Assembly: GCA_018263355.1 (NCBI GenBank)
Contig: JAANXH010000045.1
Span: forward strand, 1 to 51,237
Length of the DNA: 51,237 bases
Reading direction: 5' to 3'
DNA from: Candidatus Woesearchaeota archaeon
GTDB taxonomy: Archaea > Nanobdellota > Nanobdellia > Woesearchaeales > JAGVZT01
The position numbers and the translations under genes were made by a program. This document shows positions 26,649-36,896 of the stretch, piece by piece; position 1 is the first letter of the stretch, and the number at the start of each line of letters is the position of its first letter. A model generated the notes under the pieces. The model had not been told where the DNA came from. It saw only the letters and a program-made list of their open reading frames with translations, and did no database searches.

Positions 26649-28154
26649 TTATTTTTCTATTTTGTATATCTTGACAACTCCAATTTGTTGTTGCTCTGAC
26701 AGATTAACATGGAATGCTGATTCAAGTTCTTGTTTTTCTGGTTTCCAGTCCTGCAAAAAAACAATATAATCGTATTTTAAAGCATTTTTCTCTTTAATAA
26801 AGTCCTTTGAATCATATGCATATATTTGTTTATCTAGGAGTATATTTACTGATGTATAGTTTGAATAAAAACGAGAATATGTGTTAGCCAGGCAGCGTTC
26901 TGAGTAAATGATAACTGATTTATTTTGAAGATTACCTCCTACTTCTTTCTGTGAAATAATATAGTGTTTATTCTCAGGGATTTGCTGGAACATGTTTTGG
27001 GGCAGTGCAAACACTGACAGTATAAATAAAATTAAAATGATATTTTTCCAAAGCTCCAATTTGAAGAATAGTGATAATGAGTAAAATCCAAAAGTAATAT
27101 ATATCAAAACTAAAGACAGGAAATTAATTATGTATCTTCTTGGAAATATTTCATAAACAACGTACAGATGGTAGAATAAGACTAAAAGAAAAATTATCTG
27201 ATTCTGCATTTTTCTATTCTTAATAATCAAAGCCACATATCCAACCAAGAACATCAGTACAAGTATCAAAGACAAAACAGAGATCATACTATATATTATT
27301 GAAAAATTCAATGTACTAATACCAAAACCTAAAAATCCCCTGCCAACATGGTTTTTGCTGTGTGTTAGTATTGGTAGAGTATTTGGTATGAAAAGAATGT
27401 ATCCTAAAAGTAAGTCAATGGGTTTTACTGAGGTTTTATACTTAATAAAGTAATATATTAATGGTAAAAATAGGATTGTATTTTCCATACGAAAATATGT
27501 TGAAAATATTGTGGTGTAAAAAATCAATTTAAGATTCTCATTTTTTGAATTATCTGTGAGGTAAAACAAAAAAAGTAACAATATGATTAACGAAGAGTAA
27601 TATAGCCCAGTTACATATGTCGTAGAGATTTCAACAGTAATAGGTACTAGAATGTACATTAAACAACCAAGTAAGGAATAAATTTCGCTTTTTGTTAGTC
27701 TTTTTATTGTAAAGAATACTAACAATATTATGCATATGCTGCAGATTATCCCCAGAATTGTGAAAATAAAATAGGTCTCTAATTCTGGTAGCAGTAGTTT
27801 AAGCAGGAATGCAATTGTGCTGAATCCATGAGTTCTCTCAAATTTTTCTATCCTGTGTTCATAAAAAATATTATCTGCCTGGCATACTTCCTGAACACCA
27901 ATATCTGCTATGTTATTGATTGGATTCATGCTGATAATACTGTTAGCAATATGAAAAATAATTATTAGGACTAATGCAAATAAAGCTGTTTTTGACATTC
28001 GAATCTTGTGTTTTTTAATCCATGGTATCAAGAAATAAATTAGTATCACAAGGTTTGCTAGGAAGAATAAGATATAAAATTTGTTATAGAAATCAGGAAT
28101 CAAGTAAAGAGGATTAACAATCTTGAAAATTGTAATTAAGTCCATAATCTGCAA
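26649..28154 (-). CDS. Polytopic membrane protein, possible glycosyltransferase (GT39/PMT-like)
   Basis: About 12 hydrophobic segments; DIGVQEVCQADNIFYEHRIEKFERTHG extracytoplasmic loop. Confidence 0.65.
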   Translation of the reverse strand: MQIMDLITIFKIVNPLYLIPDFYNKFYILFFLANLVILIYFLIPWIKKHKIRMSKTALFALVLIIIFHIANSIISMNPINNIADIGVQEVCQADNIFYEHRIEKFERTHGFSTIAFLLKLLLPELETYFIFTILGIICSICIILLVFFTIKRLTKSEIYSLLGCLMYILVPITVEISTTYVTGLYYSSLIILLLFLFYLTDNSKNENLKLIFYTTIFSTYFRMENTILFLPLIYYFIKYKTSVKPIDLLLGYILFIPNTLPILTHSKNHVGRGFLGFGISTLNFSIIYSMISVLSLILVLMFLVGYVALIIKNRKMQNQIIFLLVLFYHLYVVYEIFPRRYIINFLSLVLIYITFGFYSLSLFFKLELWKNIILILFILSVFALPQNMFQQIPENKHYIISQKEVGGNLQNKSVIIYSERCLANTYSRFYSNYTSVNILLDKQIYAYDSKDFIKEKNALKYDYIVFLQDWKPEKQELESAFHVNLSEQQQIGVVKIYKIEK

Positions 28155-28228
28155 TAAAACAAAATTCTATTTAAATATAATTAAAAAAACAGAAAATTAC
28201 AAAATAAAATAAAGGAAAATTCCTATTC

Positions 28229-31200
28229 CTATGCTTTTTTCTTTTTGACAAAGGTTATCAAGACAGGTATTAGTATTGCTACTGCAACAATTACAACCAC
28301 AATCAAAATGTTTTTAAACACATCTTTTTGCTCTTTGGTTTGCTCTTGATTTAATGATTCTTGTTCTTGATCTGTTGATTCTTGTTCTGTGGTTTGTGCT
28401 GGTGCTTGTTCTTGATCTGTTTCTTCTTCTACAACCACTTGTTCTTGCTCTGCTTGCGGGCTTTCCTCTGCTGAGATTGCAAAGTAACTAAAACCAGGTG
28501 ATGTTGCTTCAAACAAATAATTGTCTGTATCATATCCTTTACTACTAGTTGTAAGCTCTACCCATTTGTCATCCACATACCTATTTAGTTTGATTGTGTT
28601 TTTGTCAATATTGTTGTCACTTACCCAAGATTTACCTACCTTAAAATTGATTTTTACATCACTGACATCTTCTGTTGAGATTATTTTGGGAGTAATTTCT
28701 AGATATTTGTAGACCTTTTTTGAGTGAGCTGTTACACTGCTTGGTTTTTCTCCTAAACCTGCAACCTTAATCTCAGCATTTGTTTTCTGTTCATTAACAG
28801 TAAACTCAACCTTGGAAATAGGTATGTCCTCTTTTGAGACCGGCATTGAAACAGATTCTCCTGATTTTAATTCAGTCCAAACCCTGGTTTCAGATGTTGA
28901 AGCAATGGTTGCAACTGCTGCTCCACCGCCACCTCCTCCACCGCCTCCGTTTCCCCCATCATCTCCACCATCCTCTCCTGATGATTCTCCTGGTTGTCCT
29001 CCAACCCAAGTGGAGAACTGACAATCTGGAACTTCCCAGACACAGTAATCACTTCCTGTCTTATTTAATGTTGCTTCTGTTGTTCTGTTCAAACATTTGG
29101 TCATGTTATTGTCACAGTGCCAGAATTCAGCACAGGTTCCATTTCCTGGAATCCTTAATAGACATTTTTCAGGATAAAGATTATTGATAATCTTATCTCT
29201 TGTGGCTTCAGCCATACCAGCATATCCAACACTACCTCCTGCAGTTGAATTTATAGTTCCTGATTTCAAAGCATCTGCTGCATCAATATCTCTTGTTTTA
29301 CTGTTTAGACCTGTTTTTGTAATTCTTGCATTGACAAATTCAACATAAGAACTGTTATCTGTGGATGTAAGCAAGATGTTTGCTCTTTTACCTGAGGTGT
29401 AATTGGTTTTCATTCCTGCATTTTCACCACAAACATGTCCTTGCCAGTGCTCATAAGTTTCATCTTGATCAAGATCATATTTAACCTCCCAACCAGTAGG
29501 TGCTTTAATTTTAGTCACAAATCTACAGAAAGAACAAGAGCTGTATGTTTCTGTTGTGAAGTTAGAGCATTTACTTGCACCGCATTTTCCATTCTCATCA
29601 CAGATTTTTATTCTGTAATAATAAGTTGAGTCCGGATTTAATCCAAATCCTAATTTGGTTTGGTCCACTTCTGCAGTGTGCCACAACTTATATTCCTCTA
29701 CTCCACTGTTTGTTATTCCAACATCTGCAATTATGTTGTTTAGTGAAGCTGCAGCACATGTGCTGTCATTAATGTAGAAATTCAAAGTTCCATTTGCTGG
29801 CTTATCTGTGAAATAAGATACAAACGCACTATCTGGATATGTTTCTTTCATCATACCAATCACAAGCGGCATTTTTGTATCTTCAAAACTTGATGCTTCT
29901 ACACCAAGGCTATTGTTTACACAATATGGATGTCCATCACAGTAATAACTTTCACAACCAGATTCTGTCCAGCAATCAGTATTTTCACTGTAATAAATAA
30001 ATCCATCATCTGCTCCTACATTACCTGCTTTTTTCTTAGCATCTGTTTCAAATTTAAACATGTCAAATCCATCAAAGTCAAAGTCAAATGCACCAGGGGT
30101 TGCCCAACCTGCATCTGCAAAATCTGAAGGATTTGTATCATTATTGTTTGGACCTGCACTTGCTACTGCTACTCTCAAATCTACTTCTGAATCATACATA
30201 CCTGAGAATTTGCTTAGCTCATTTAAGTCAAAAGCAATCATTGGGCCTCCAAGCATAGAGCACATCATTTGCCTGACACTACTCACACTAATCTCTGCTT
30301 TTACCCATGAACCATCTGAGCACCTATATGCTGCTGGTGAATCAGAAACACTTCCTGATGTGGAATCATAAGTCCAACTATTTTTAAAGTAGAACTCATA
30401 TCCTGGTTGGCTTGAGTTATATTTTAGTTCACAATTGTTTGTCTTGTTTCCATCTGAATCAAGATACCAATAATAAGTTGATTTATTTGTGCCTGAACCT
30501 TTACCTCCACCCATCAAGTTCATATTATTACATGCTGCTGCAAAATTCATTGAACGTACTCCCACTCCAAAACCATATGCTTGACCCATATCTTTCATAC
30601 CAAAGTCAAGTATATCAACTTCTGCATCTAATCCTGAGTCTTGTGGATCTTTACCTAGATCCACAGGCGGTGCTCCCATATCCATTCCTTTAAAGAATTT
30701 TGCTGCCTGTGCTGGATTACACCATCCATTAACCCATCTAAATGAGTTTCCTAGATTTGTACAGTTCTGCTGAGTATCTGCTTGGCTAAATCCTGCTGGT
30801 TCACATCTGCCATCATTAGCAGCACAAAGTGGATGTGCATCACATAATGCAAGATTATTTTGCAGACTTGTATTCCACATACATTCAAATGGTTTTTCAT
30901 CACAAAATTGCTGCTGTTCATTCCATTTACATAAGGAGTGTTGTTCACATATAGTTTGATTATATGTGTATTGTGGACAGTTTTCTCCAAAGTTTATATC
31001 ACAGAAAGGCCAAGGTTCATCAAACCACCCACAACCAGTTTGAGTCTCACATGCTGTTTGGTTACCATCATACTGCATACACTGCATTCCAAATCCTCCC
31101 ATTGCTATGCTATCTCCTCCTGGCCCTCCTCCTCCACCAGAGCTCATTCCAAAGGTCATTTCTCCGCCAAAGCCTTTTGGATCACAAAAACCAGATGTCC

Positions 31201-34135
31201 AGCTACAGCCTGCACTTGAACAAGCAGTTGCATTTGGCTGATTTTTACAATTTGATTTAACTAGTGGTTCACAATCTCCTCCACCTTCATTAAACATCAT
31301 CCACTCACAATTCTCAGCTAAATCACAAGCAGTGGCATTGTTATGGCTGCATGCAAAAAGTTCATGTTCGCAAAAACCTGCATCTTCTCCTTGCTGCTCA
31401 CACCATGGATCTGGCTTCCACATACATGGTTTTACTCCACTAGAATCTGCAGTTCCTGCATTACTGCAAGTTGCATTTACATCCTGGTCGTGCTGCCAGC
31501 ATTCATAATAGGTTGATCCTGAATAACTTGGATTAGGGTCACAAATTGCACCGAAATCTTGACACCATGTGTCCTGTATCCAAGTACAGTTTGCTTTGTT
31601 ATTACAGGTATTTAGATCTAGTCCTTTACACGATTCTCCTATGCTCCAGTTTCCTTCACACATACCGCCAAAGCCAGAGTGCCATTCACAAGTTCCATTT
31701 CCAGTCATATTATTGTTTTCACATTCTAATTGTGAAGTACCATCAAATTTCCAGCATGCTGCAAAAGGCATATCACATTTTTCTCCCCAAGATTCATTTA
31801 TCCATACACAACCTTCACCTTCACAAGAGGTATTGTCACTGAACCCAAAACAGTCAACCCCAAATTGACCAAACATTACATCTCCACCACAAAACGGATC
31901 TGTAAAACACATTGAGTCAGCACAATCCATTTTATTATCATTATTATTATCAATACCATCCCAACAGATTTCTAGTGAATCTGCTCCAGATTTATATTGA
32001 CAGATTGAACCTGACCATTCACAAACTCCCTGTGCATTACTATCTCCTTTTTTTCCACCTTTGTTTTTACAATCAGATTCTGAATAACATTTATCACATT
32101 GATCTGAACAGGTTTTTTGAGATTGTGATACACACGCTCCGCTAGATTCGTCCTGACTATTTGTTGAATCTGCTACCCATTTACACTTTGCAGGACTTTG
32201 ACTGCAATAACAAGATGGAGCTACACAAGTATCATAACTTGCTGTGGTCCCAGTATACTTTGTTGAAGAAGTTGAATCTCCCATTTTTGCACAACTTGCG
32301 CAATCAGTTTTACAATCTCCTGCTGTTCCTTTTTTAAACTCTTCTTTTGGTTCACAATATCCATATGTGTTTGGAGCATTTGTATCACTGGTAAATCCAC
32401 ATATTCCTAATCTGGATTGTCCACATGCTGATTTAGCTTCTGATTGGCTTGCCCAGTTTGTCTTATCAGATTTGTATTCACATGCCTTACAACTTTTATC
32501 ACAGTTTCTCTCATCTTCAAACTTAAATTCACATCTACCTGTTGGAACCTGCATAGATCCTTCACAATAACTTTCAACAATCCATTTTCCACCTGCAACT
32601 TCACAATTTTTCTTATTATCTATTTTAAAGATATTTCCTCCACCTGAGCCAAACACATCTTCTTTTTTAAAGTGACACCTGCTCTCATTTGCATTCCATT
32701 GACAAGGCATGTACCAAGGAAATCCTGCTATTTGATTACATAGAGTTTGACTAGTAAAAGAGTTATAATCATCACAATATTGTGCTCCTTCTGGAGGTTC
32801 TTCCATTTGGTCCCTACAAGAAGATGAGAATTTATCTTCTACACATTCTCCTGCCATCCAATTACAACAAGAACTAAGCAAAGGAAGACTATTACACACA
32901 GTCTTGTTTGTTAATAGTGAACAATTTAATTGATTATTTCCTATTATTGAATTGTTAGTTTCACATCCTCCTGATACCCAATCACACCCAGTTGTATTAG
33001 TACATGTATTTTGATCTGTATCAAATATATAACAACCAGGATTCCATGCCTGAAAGTCCATTTGGATTCCGCCTTGAGAAGGATCATTACAAACAGATGC
33101 TGTCTTGTTCCAAAGACAATACATGCTATCTAAACAATTTTTTTCTGAGTTTATATTTGAACAGGATTTTGCTGTTACATTTTCATAACATTCAGACCCA
33201 CTCCATATACAATTTAATCCAACAGTATTATTTTCACAATTACCTATACTTTGATATGAAAAACATTGTACTTCTTTACACTGGCCACCTGTAAATGTGT
33301 GCCAGAAACAATCACTTGAAGATTGACATGATGAAACATCCCCGTAATTCTTACATCCTAGTTCAGTACAAACACTAGTTGTAGAGTTCCATTGACAATC
33401 TAGTCCTTTAGTATTATTCTCACAGTTACCTACCTTTGTCCAGCTATAGGATTTACAAGTTGTTTCATGACAAGATGAACCTCCCCAGGTACAATTGTTT
33501 GTTTGACAATCTGATAAAGTTGAGTAAGATGAACAACCAGATTCTCTACATTCATTATATTTAGTGTCCCATTCACAAGCATTACCTTGCATACCTACGT
33601 GTGACTCACAAACTGATGCATTAGTATTTGAATAGTCCCAGCAGTCTTCATCTTTACATACTCCCCAGGTGCAGCCTGCAACATTTTCACAGGTTGAAGA
33701 AGAGGTGTAATTCCAGCATGATTTTTCTGGAGGACCCATACATGGAAATTGATAATTAGCAGCATCAAATTCATCAATCCATTCACATTCAAGATTATAA
33801 GTATTATTTACACATGCACTAGCATTTGTTCCTTCAAATGCAAAACAATCAAGGTGATGACAGAATCCAGAGCTTGCTCCAGCGCTCCAAGAACAGGTTT
33901 TGTTTATGAAATATTGGGTGGAGGCATTATCTGCACTAGAACACTCATTTTCAGAGAATAAATTCCAGCAGCCCACTGGTTCACACCAGCTCCCCCAGGG
34001 ATCTTCTCTCCAGGTACAACTAGTTGCATTATTACATGCTGTTTCATCATATTGATGACAATCAAAAGCATAAACACCCACACTCAAAGCAAATATCATT
34101 AGAAAAAGTAGTATAATCCTGTTCTTATTCATCAA
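28229..34135 (-). CDS. Giant cysteine-rich repeat surface protein with PGF-pre-PGF-like domain and C-terminal TM anchor
   Basis: 1968 aa; signal peptide; tandem C-x-x-x...TxCxW...C repeats; C-terminal VEFTVNEQKTNAEIKVAGL...GFSYFAIS; E/Q/T-rich linker; TM then KKKKA. Confidence 0.9.
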   Translation of the reverse strand: MMNKNRIILLFLMIFALSVGVYAFDCHQYDETACNNATSCTWREDPWGSWCEPVGCWNLFSENECSSADNASTQYFINKTCSWSAGASSGFCHHLDCFAFEGTNASACVNNTYNLECEWIDEFDAANYQFPCMGPPEKSCWNYTSSSTCENVAGCTWGVCKDEDCWDYSNTNASVCESHVGMQGNACEWDTKYNECRESGCSSYSTLSDCQTNNCTWGGSSCHETTCKSYSWTKVGNCENNTKGLDCQWNSTTSVCTELGCKNYGDVSSCQSSSDCFWHTFTGGQCKEVQCFSYQSIGNCENNTVGLNCIWSGSECYENVTAKSCSNINSEKNCLDSMYCLWNKTASVCNDPSQGGIQMDFQAWNPGCYIFDTDQNTCTNTTGCDWVSGGCETNNSIIGNNQLNCSLLTNKTVCNSLPLLSSCCNWMAGECVEDKFSSSCRDQMEEPPEGAQYCDDYNSFTSQTLCNQIAGFPWYMPCQWNANESRCHFKKEDVFGSGGGNIFKIDNKKNCEVAGGKWIVESYCEGSMQVPTGRCEFKFEDERNCDKSCKACEYKSDKTNWASQSEAKSACGQSRLGICGFTSDTNAPNTYGYCEPKEEFKKGTAGDCKTDCASCAKMGDSTSSTKYTGTTASYDTCVAPSCYCSQSPAKCKWVADSTNSQDESSGACVSQSQKTCSDQCDKCYSESDCKNKGGKKGDSNAQGVCEWSGSICQYKSGADSLEICWDGIDNNNDNKMDCADSMCFTDPFCGGDVMFGQFGVDCFGFSDNTSCEGEGCVWINESWGEKCDMPFAACWKFDGTSQLECENNNMTGNGTCEWHSGFGGMCEGNWSIGESCKGLDLNTCNNKANCTWIQDTWCQDFGAICDPNPSYSGSTYYECWQHDQDVNATCSNAGTADSSGVKPCMWKPDPWCEQQGEDAGFCEHELFACSHNNATACDLAENCEWMMFNEGGGDCEPLVKSNCKNQPNATACSSAGCSWTSGFCDPKGFGGEMTFGMSSGGGGGPGGDSIAMGGFGMQCMQYDGNQTACETQTGCGWFDEPWPFCDINFGENCPQYTYNQTICEQHSLCKWNEQQQFCDEKPFECMWNTSLQNNLALCDAHPLCAANDGRCEPAGFSQADTQQNCTNLGNSFRWVNGWCNPAQAAKFFKGMDMGAPPVDLGKDPQDSGLDAEVDILDFGMKDMGQAYGFGVGVRSMNFAAACNNMNLMGGGKGSGTNKSTYYWYLDSDGNKTNNCELKYNSSQPGYEFYFKNSWTYDSTSGSVSDSPAAYRCSDGSWVKAEISVSSVRQMMCSMLGGPMIAFDLNELSKFSGMYDSEVDLRVAVASAGPNNNDTNPSDFADAGWATPGAFDFDFDGFDMFKFETDAKKKAGNVGADDGFIYYSENTDCWTESGCESYYCDGHPYCVNNSLGVEASSFEDTKMPLVIGMMKETYPDSAFVSYFTDKPANGTLNFYINDSTCAAASLNNIIADVGITNSGVEEYKLWHTAEVDQTKLGFGLNPDSTYYYRIKICDENGKCGASKCSNFTTETYSSCSFCRFVTKIKAPTGWEVKYDLDQDETYEHWQGHVCGENAGMKTNYTSGKRANILLTSTDNSSYVEFVNARITKTGLNSKTRDIDAADALKSGTINSTAGGSVGYAGMAEATRDKIINNLYPEKCLLRIPGNGTCAEFWHCDNNMTKCLNRTTEATLNKTGSDYCVWEVPDCQFSTWVGGQPGESSGEDGGDDGGNGGGGGGGGGAAVATIASTSETRVWTELKSGESVSMPVSKEDIPISKVEFTVNEQKTNAEIKVAGLGEKPSSVTAHSKKVYKYLEITPKIISTEDVSDVKINFKVGKSWVSDNNIDKNTIKLNRYVDDKWVELTTSSKGYDTDNYLFEATSPGFSYFAISAEESPQAEQEQVVVEEETDQEQAPAQTTEQESTDQEQESLNQEQTKEQKDVFKNILIVVVIVAVAILIPVLITFVKKKKA

Positions 34136-34295
34136 ACTGCACCTCTTTTTTAAAAAAAGTGAATTTTCTCACTTTTTCTATATATAAATTTATAATACAA
34201 TTATAACTAGGTATACATTTTGACTCATTAAATATATAAATGTTTGTATTTTCAACTGTTCATCTGATACTTCTTGAGGAGTTTTTATAATGGTA

Positions 34296-34440
34296 GCCAA
34301 TGCAAGGAAAAAGTGGCACAGATGCTCACAGTCACTGTGTTCAGTGAGTTGCTCTGGCAACCATACACTGAAGGTTTCAGCTACGCTGAAATTTAGGAAC
34401 ATTAGTGACATGATGTAGGGTATTATACCCCATAGAAAAT
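34296..34440 (-). ncRNA. Diverged minus-strand copy C of the structured RNA family
   Basis: Reverse complement contains TACCCTACATCATGTCACTAATGTTCCT, TTTCAGC-GTA-GCTGAAA, GTTGC-CAGA-GCAAC, CTGAACACAGTGACTGTGAGCATCTGTGCCACTTTTT; TATA-like TTATATAA upstream on the minus strand. Confidence 0.55.
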
Positions 34441-34606
34441 CCCTCAATGCGTGATTTTCAATAATCTATTTTTCATGAGGAAAAATGCTTATATAATAAA
34501 AGACCAATTTTACAAAACATTTAGGCTTTAGCATGCTAATTAAGTGATTTTGAGTATTTTTCGAAAGGTTTATATATTCATTTTATCAATTAAAGTAGTT
34601 AGAGGG

Positions 34607-34777
34607 ATGGCAGCTTTTAATTTCTTAAATTCTATTGACCATTTAGAGCGAAAATGTGGGAAGTGTGGCTCTAAGATAGATTGGGGTACAACAACAGAGT
34701 ATGATGATGAACTAGAAGCACACAAATGCAAGAGTTGTGGAGAGATTGTTAAAGCTCTAAGTGCTAAGTCTGACTAA
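34607..34777 (+). CDS. Small zinc-ribbon protein
   Basis: MAAFNFLNSIDHLERKCGKCGSKIDWGTTTEYDDELEAHKCKSCGEIVKALSAKSD; ATG at 34607 preferred. Confidence 0.75.
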   Translation: MAAFNFLNSIDHLERKCGKCGSKIDWGTTTEYDDELEAHKCKSCGEIVKALSAKSD

Positions 34778-35533
34778 CTGACCTGATTTTTTTGACTTTT
34801 TAAATACATATATATAAAATGGTAGTACTATACATAAAACTGCCATAGATATTATTAAAGACCTGTTGATTAGGTTTATATTTAATGCACCTTCTGTAGG
34901 CAGTCTTTTTAAAGTTTCAAATATCCATGTGTGTGGAAGTACATATGCTACTTTTTGCATCCATACTGGGTAAGTTTTAATTGGAAAAAATGGGGCTGAC
35001 AAGAGGATTATCAGCTGGAGAAAGCTCCAGGATAAAAAAGCATATTCTCTACCTAATAAGACAAATAATGCAACAATCAAGATGCATAAAGAGGTTGAGG
35101 CTAGCAAAGTTGCTGCAATTAGATATAATAAAGGTAATAACGCAGGCAACTGGAACCCAAATAGATGCGTTATGTATAACATTGATCCAAGAATTATTAA
35201 TGATGATATTACTGAGTATAGTATTCTTGCTATTATATATTCTAACTCATGGATTCCTGAAACTAATAATTGATACAAGCTTCTGCTCCACACATCCATG
35301 TTTATCTGAAGATTAGCTGCAGATTGTGATAAATATGAAAATGACCAGAATACATTTATGATTAACAACATCATTGCGGTTTCAACAGAAAACTGTTTAA
35401 AGTAGTTTGCAAACAATCCCCAAATTAAAGTGGAAGTTAGTGGAAAGAATAAAGATTCTATTATTCTTTGCTTTGATTTTGACAAAGTAAGAAAATCTCT
35501 GTACAACAGTGCTTTTATTTTGTGAAATCTCAT
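34757..35533 (-). CDS. ABC-2 type transporter permease
   Basis: Polytopic protein coupled to an ABC ATPase gene; ABC-2-like TM layout. Confidence 0.85.
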   Translation of the reverse strand: MRFHKIKALLYRDFLTLSKSKQRIIESLFFPLTSTLIWGLFANYFKQFSVETAMMLLIINVFWSFSYLSQSAANLQINMDVWSRSLYQLLVSGIHELEYIIARILYSVISSLIILGSMLYITHLFGFQLPALLPLLYLIAATLLASTSLCILIVALFVLLGREYAFLSWSFLQLIILLSAPFFPIKTYPVWMQKVAYVLPHTWIFETLKRLPTEGALNINLINRSLIISMAVLCIVLPFYIYVFKKSKKSGQLVRLST

Positions 35534-36438
35534 TTTAACATTTTTACAAAGTAATCCTCAAGAGAGGGTTTTTTAACCTCCATATCAATTATTTTATATC
35601 CTCCTTTTACTAGCTCTGATAAGACTTTGCTTATATCTTGGTCATGCTTCAATTGTTTTGTTATTTGTTTTCCTCGAACTTTAAATCCCATTCGTTGTAA
35701 TGGTGCTTTTTTTGGATTTTTTATATCTATTATTATTTTGTATGTGTTAAATTTACTTGTTTTTACGTCTTTTACACTGCCAATATCAATAAGTTGTCCT
35801 TTATGAAGAAATGCTATTCTATCGCAGAGCTGCTCTACTTCATGCATATAATGGCTTGTTAAAAGTATTGTTGTATTATATTTGTCTCTTACATCACATA
35901 TTTTTTTCCTAACTTTTATTGCTATGTCTGGATCTAAACCCAATGTTGGCTCATCAAGGAGCAATAATTTTGGATGATTGATCAAAGATTTTGCTAACAC
36001 CAGCCTAACTCTTTGACCAGTTGACAGTGTTGTAAATTTTTTATCCATAAATTCAGATATTTCAAGATCTGAAATTAGTCCTTTTATCCTTTTTTCTCTC
36101 TCTGCTTTTGGTACTTTGTAAAGCATACAATAAAAATTTAAAATTTGATTTGCAGATAAGTTCCAATGAAACCTGGTTTCTCCAGATACTGAATTCATTT
36201 TTTCCAGTATTTTTCTATTTTTTGCTAATTCTTTTCCAAATATCTTGATATTTCCCTTATCTGGAATTAACATGCCATTAATACAATTAAGCAAGGTGGT
36301 TTTTCCTGCTCCGTTTGCTCCAAGAACACCAAAGATTTCTCCTTTCTGAATATTTATTGAAAGATTTTTTAGAGCATCAAATCTAGCACCGTTGTTCTTG
36401 AAATATTTTGATACTTTATTGATTTTTACAGCGAGCAT
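35530..36438 (-). CDS. ABC transporter ATP-binding protein
   Basis: Walker A GANGAGKTTLL, signature LSTGQRVRL, Walker B LLLLDEPTLGLDPD. Confidence 0.97.
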   Translation of the reverse strand: MLAVKINKVSKYFKNNGARFDALKNLSINIQKGEIFGVLGANGAGKTTLLNCINGMLIPDKGNIKIFGKELAKNRKILEKMNSVSGETRFHWNLSANQILNFYCMLYKVPKAEREKRIKGLISDLEISEFMDKKFTTLSTGQRVRLVLAKSLINHPKLLLLDEPTLGLDPDIAIKVRKKICDVRDKYNTTILLTSHYMHEVEQLCDRIAFLHKGQLIDIGSVKDVKTSKFNTYKIIIDIKNPKKAPLQRMGFKVRGKQITKQLKHDQDISKVLSELVKGGYKIIDMEVKKPSLEDYFVKMLK

Positions 36439-36484
36439 AACATGAGCTAAAATTGTGTTATTTAAAAAGTATAGGGTATTAGTT

Positions 36485-36625
36485 TATGCCTCTTGACCGG
36501 TTTCCTCGCCAGTTTGTTAAATATATTGTTTGTAAAACAAAACAGGAAATGAAAAGACAAACTGTTCCTTTTTGCATCTTACGATGACCGAGGTCTCTCT
36601 CAACAGTTTGGCCAGGGAGGCACAA
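36485..36625 (+). ncRNA. Possible structured RNA
   Basis: Archaeal TATA-like TTTAAAAAGTATA about 24 nt upstream of GCCTC; terminal GCCTC/GAGGC, CCTCG/CGAGG, AGTTTGT/ACAAACT pairings; no ORF. Confidence 0.3.
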
Positions 36626-36749
36626 ACTCATCTACTATCTTAAATTTTTAACAAAAAGCTTTATATACAGTTTTTAATTCTGACTTGTTTAGGTCTCTGT
36701 AGCATACTCGAAAAAGCTTTTTCGGTCGCTTCAGATGCTTACCATATTC

Positions 36750-36859
36750 GCCTCTGTAGCATAGTGGTGGTGCGTAGCCTTGGTATGTTCAACTTGTTAT
36801 TTAAAGCGAGTTGAGCGACATAAAGGCTAAGGTCCCGAGTTCAAGTCTCGGCAGAGGCT
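36750..36859 (+). tRNA. tRNA-Thr(GGU) with 37/38 intron at 36786-36823
   Basis: GCCTCTG/CAGAGGC acceptor, TAGCC/GGCTA anticodon stem, loop TTGGTA^A, T arm CCGAG-TTCAAGT-CTCGG. Confidence 0.92.
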
Positions 36860-36896
36860 CTTTTTTCTAATTTTTTTGTTTTAGTAAAATATTTAA

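Noticed and set aside
28521-33961. Many plus-strand ORFs of 60-117 aa
   Set aside because: Antisense to the giant Cys-rich repeat gene; low complexity and caused by its codon bias.
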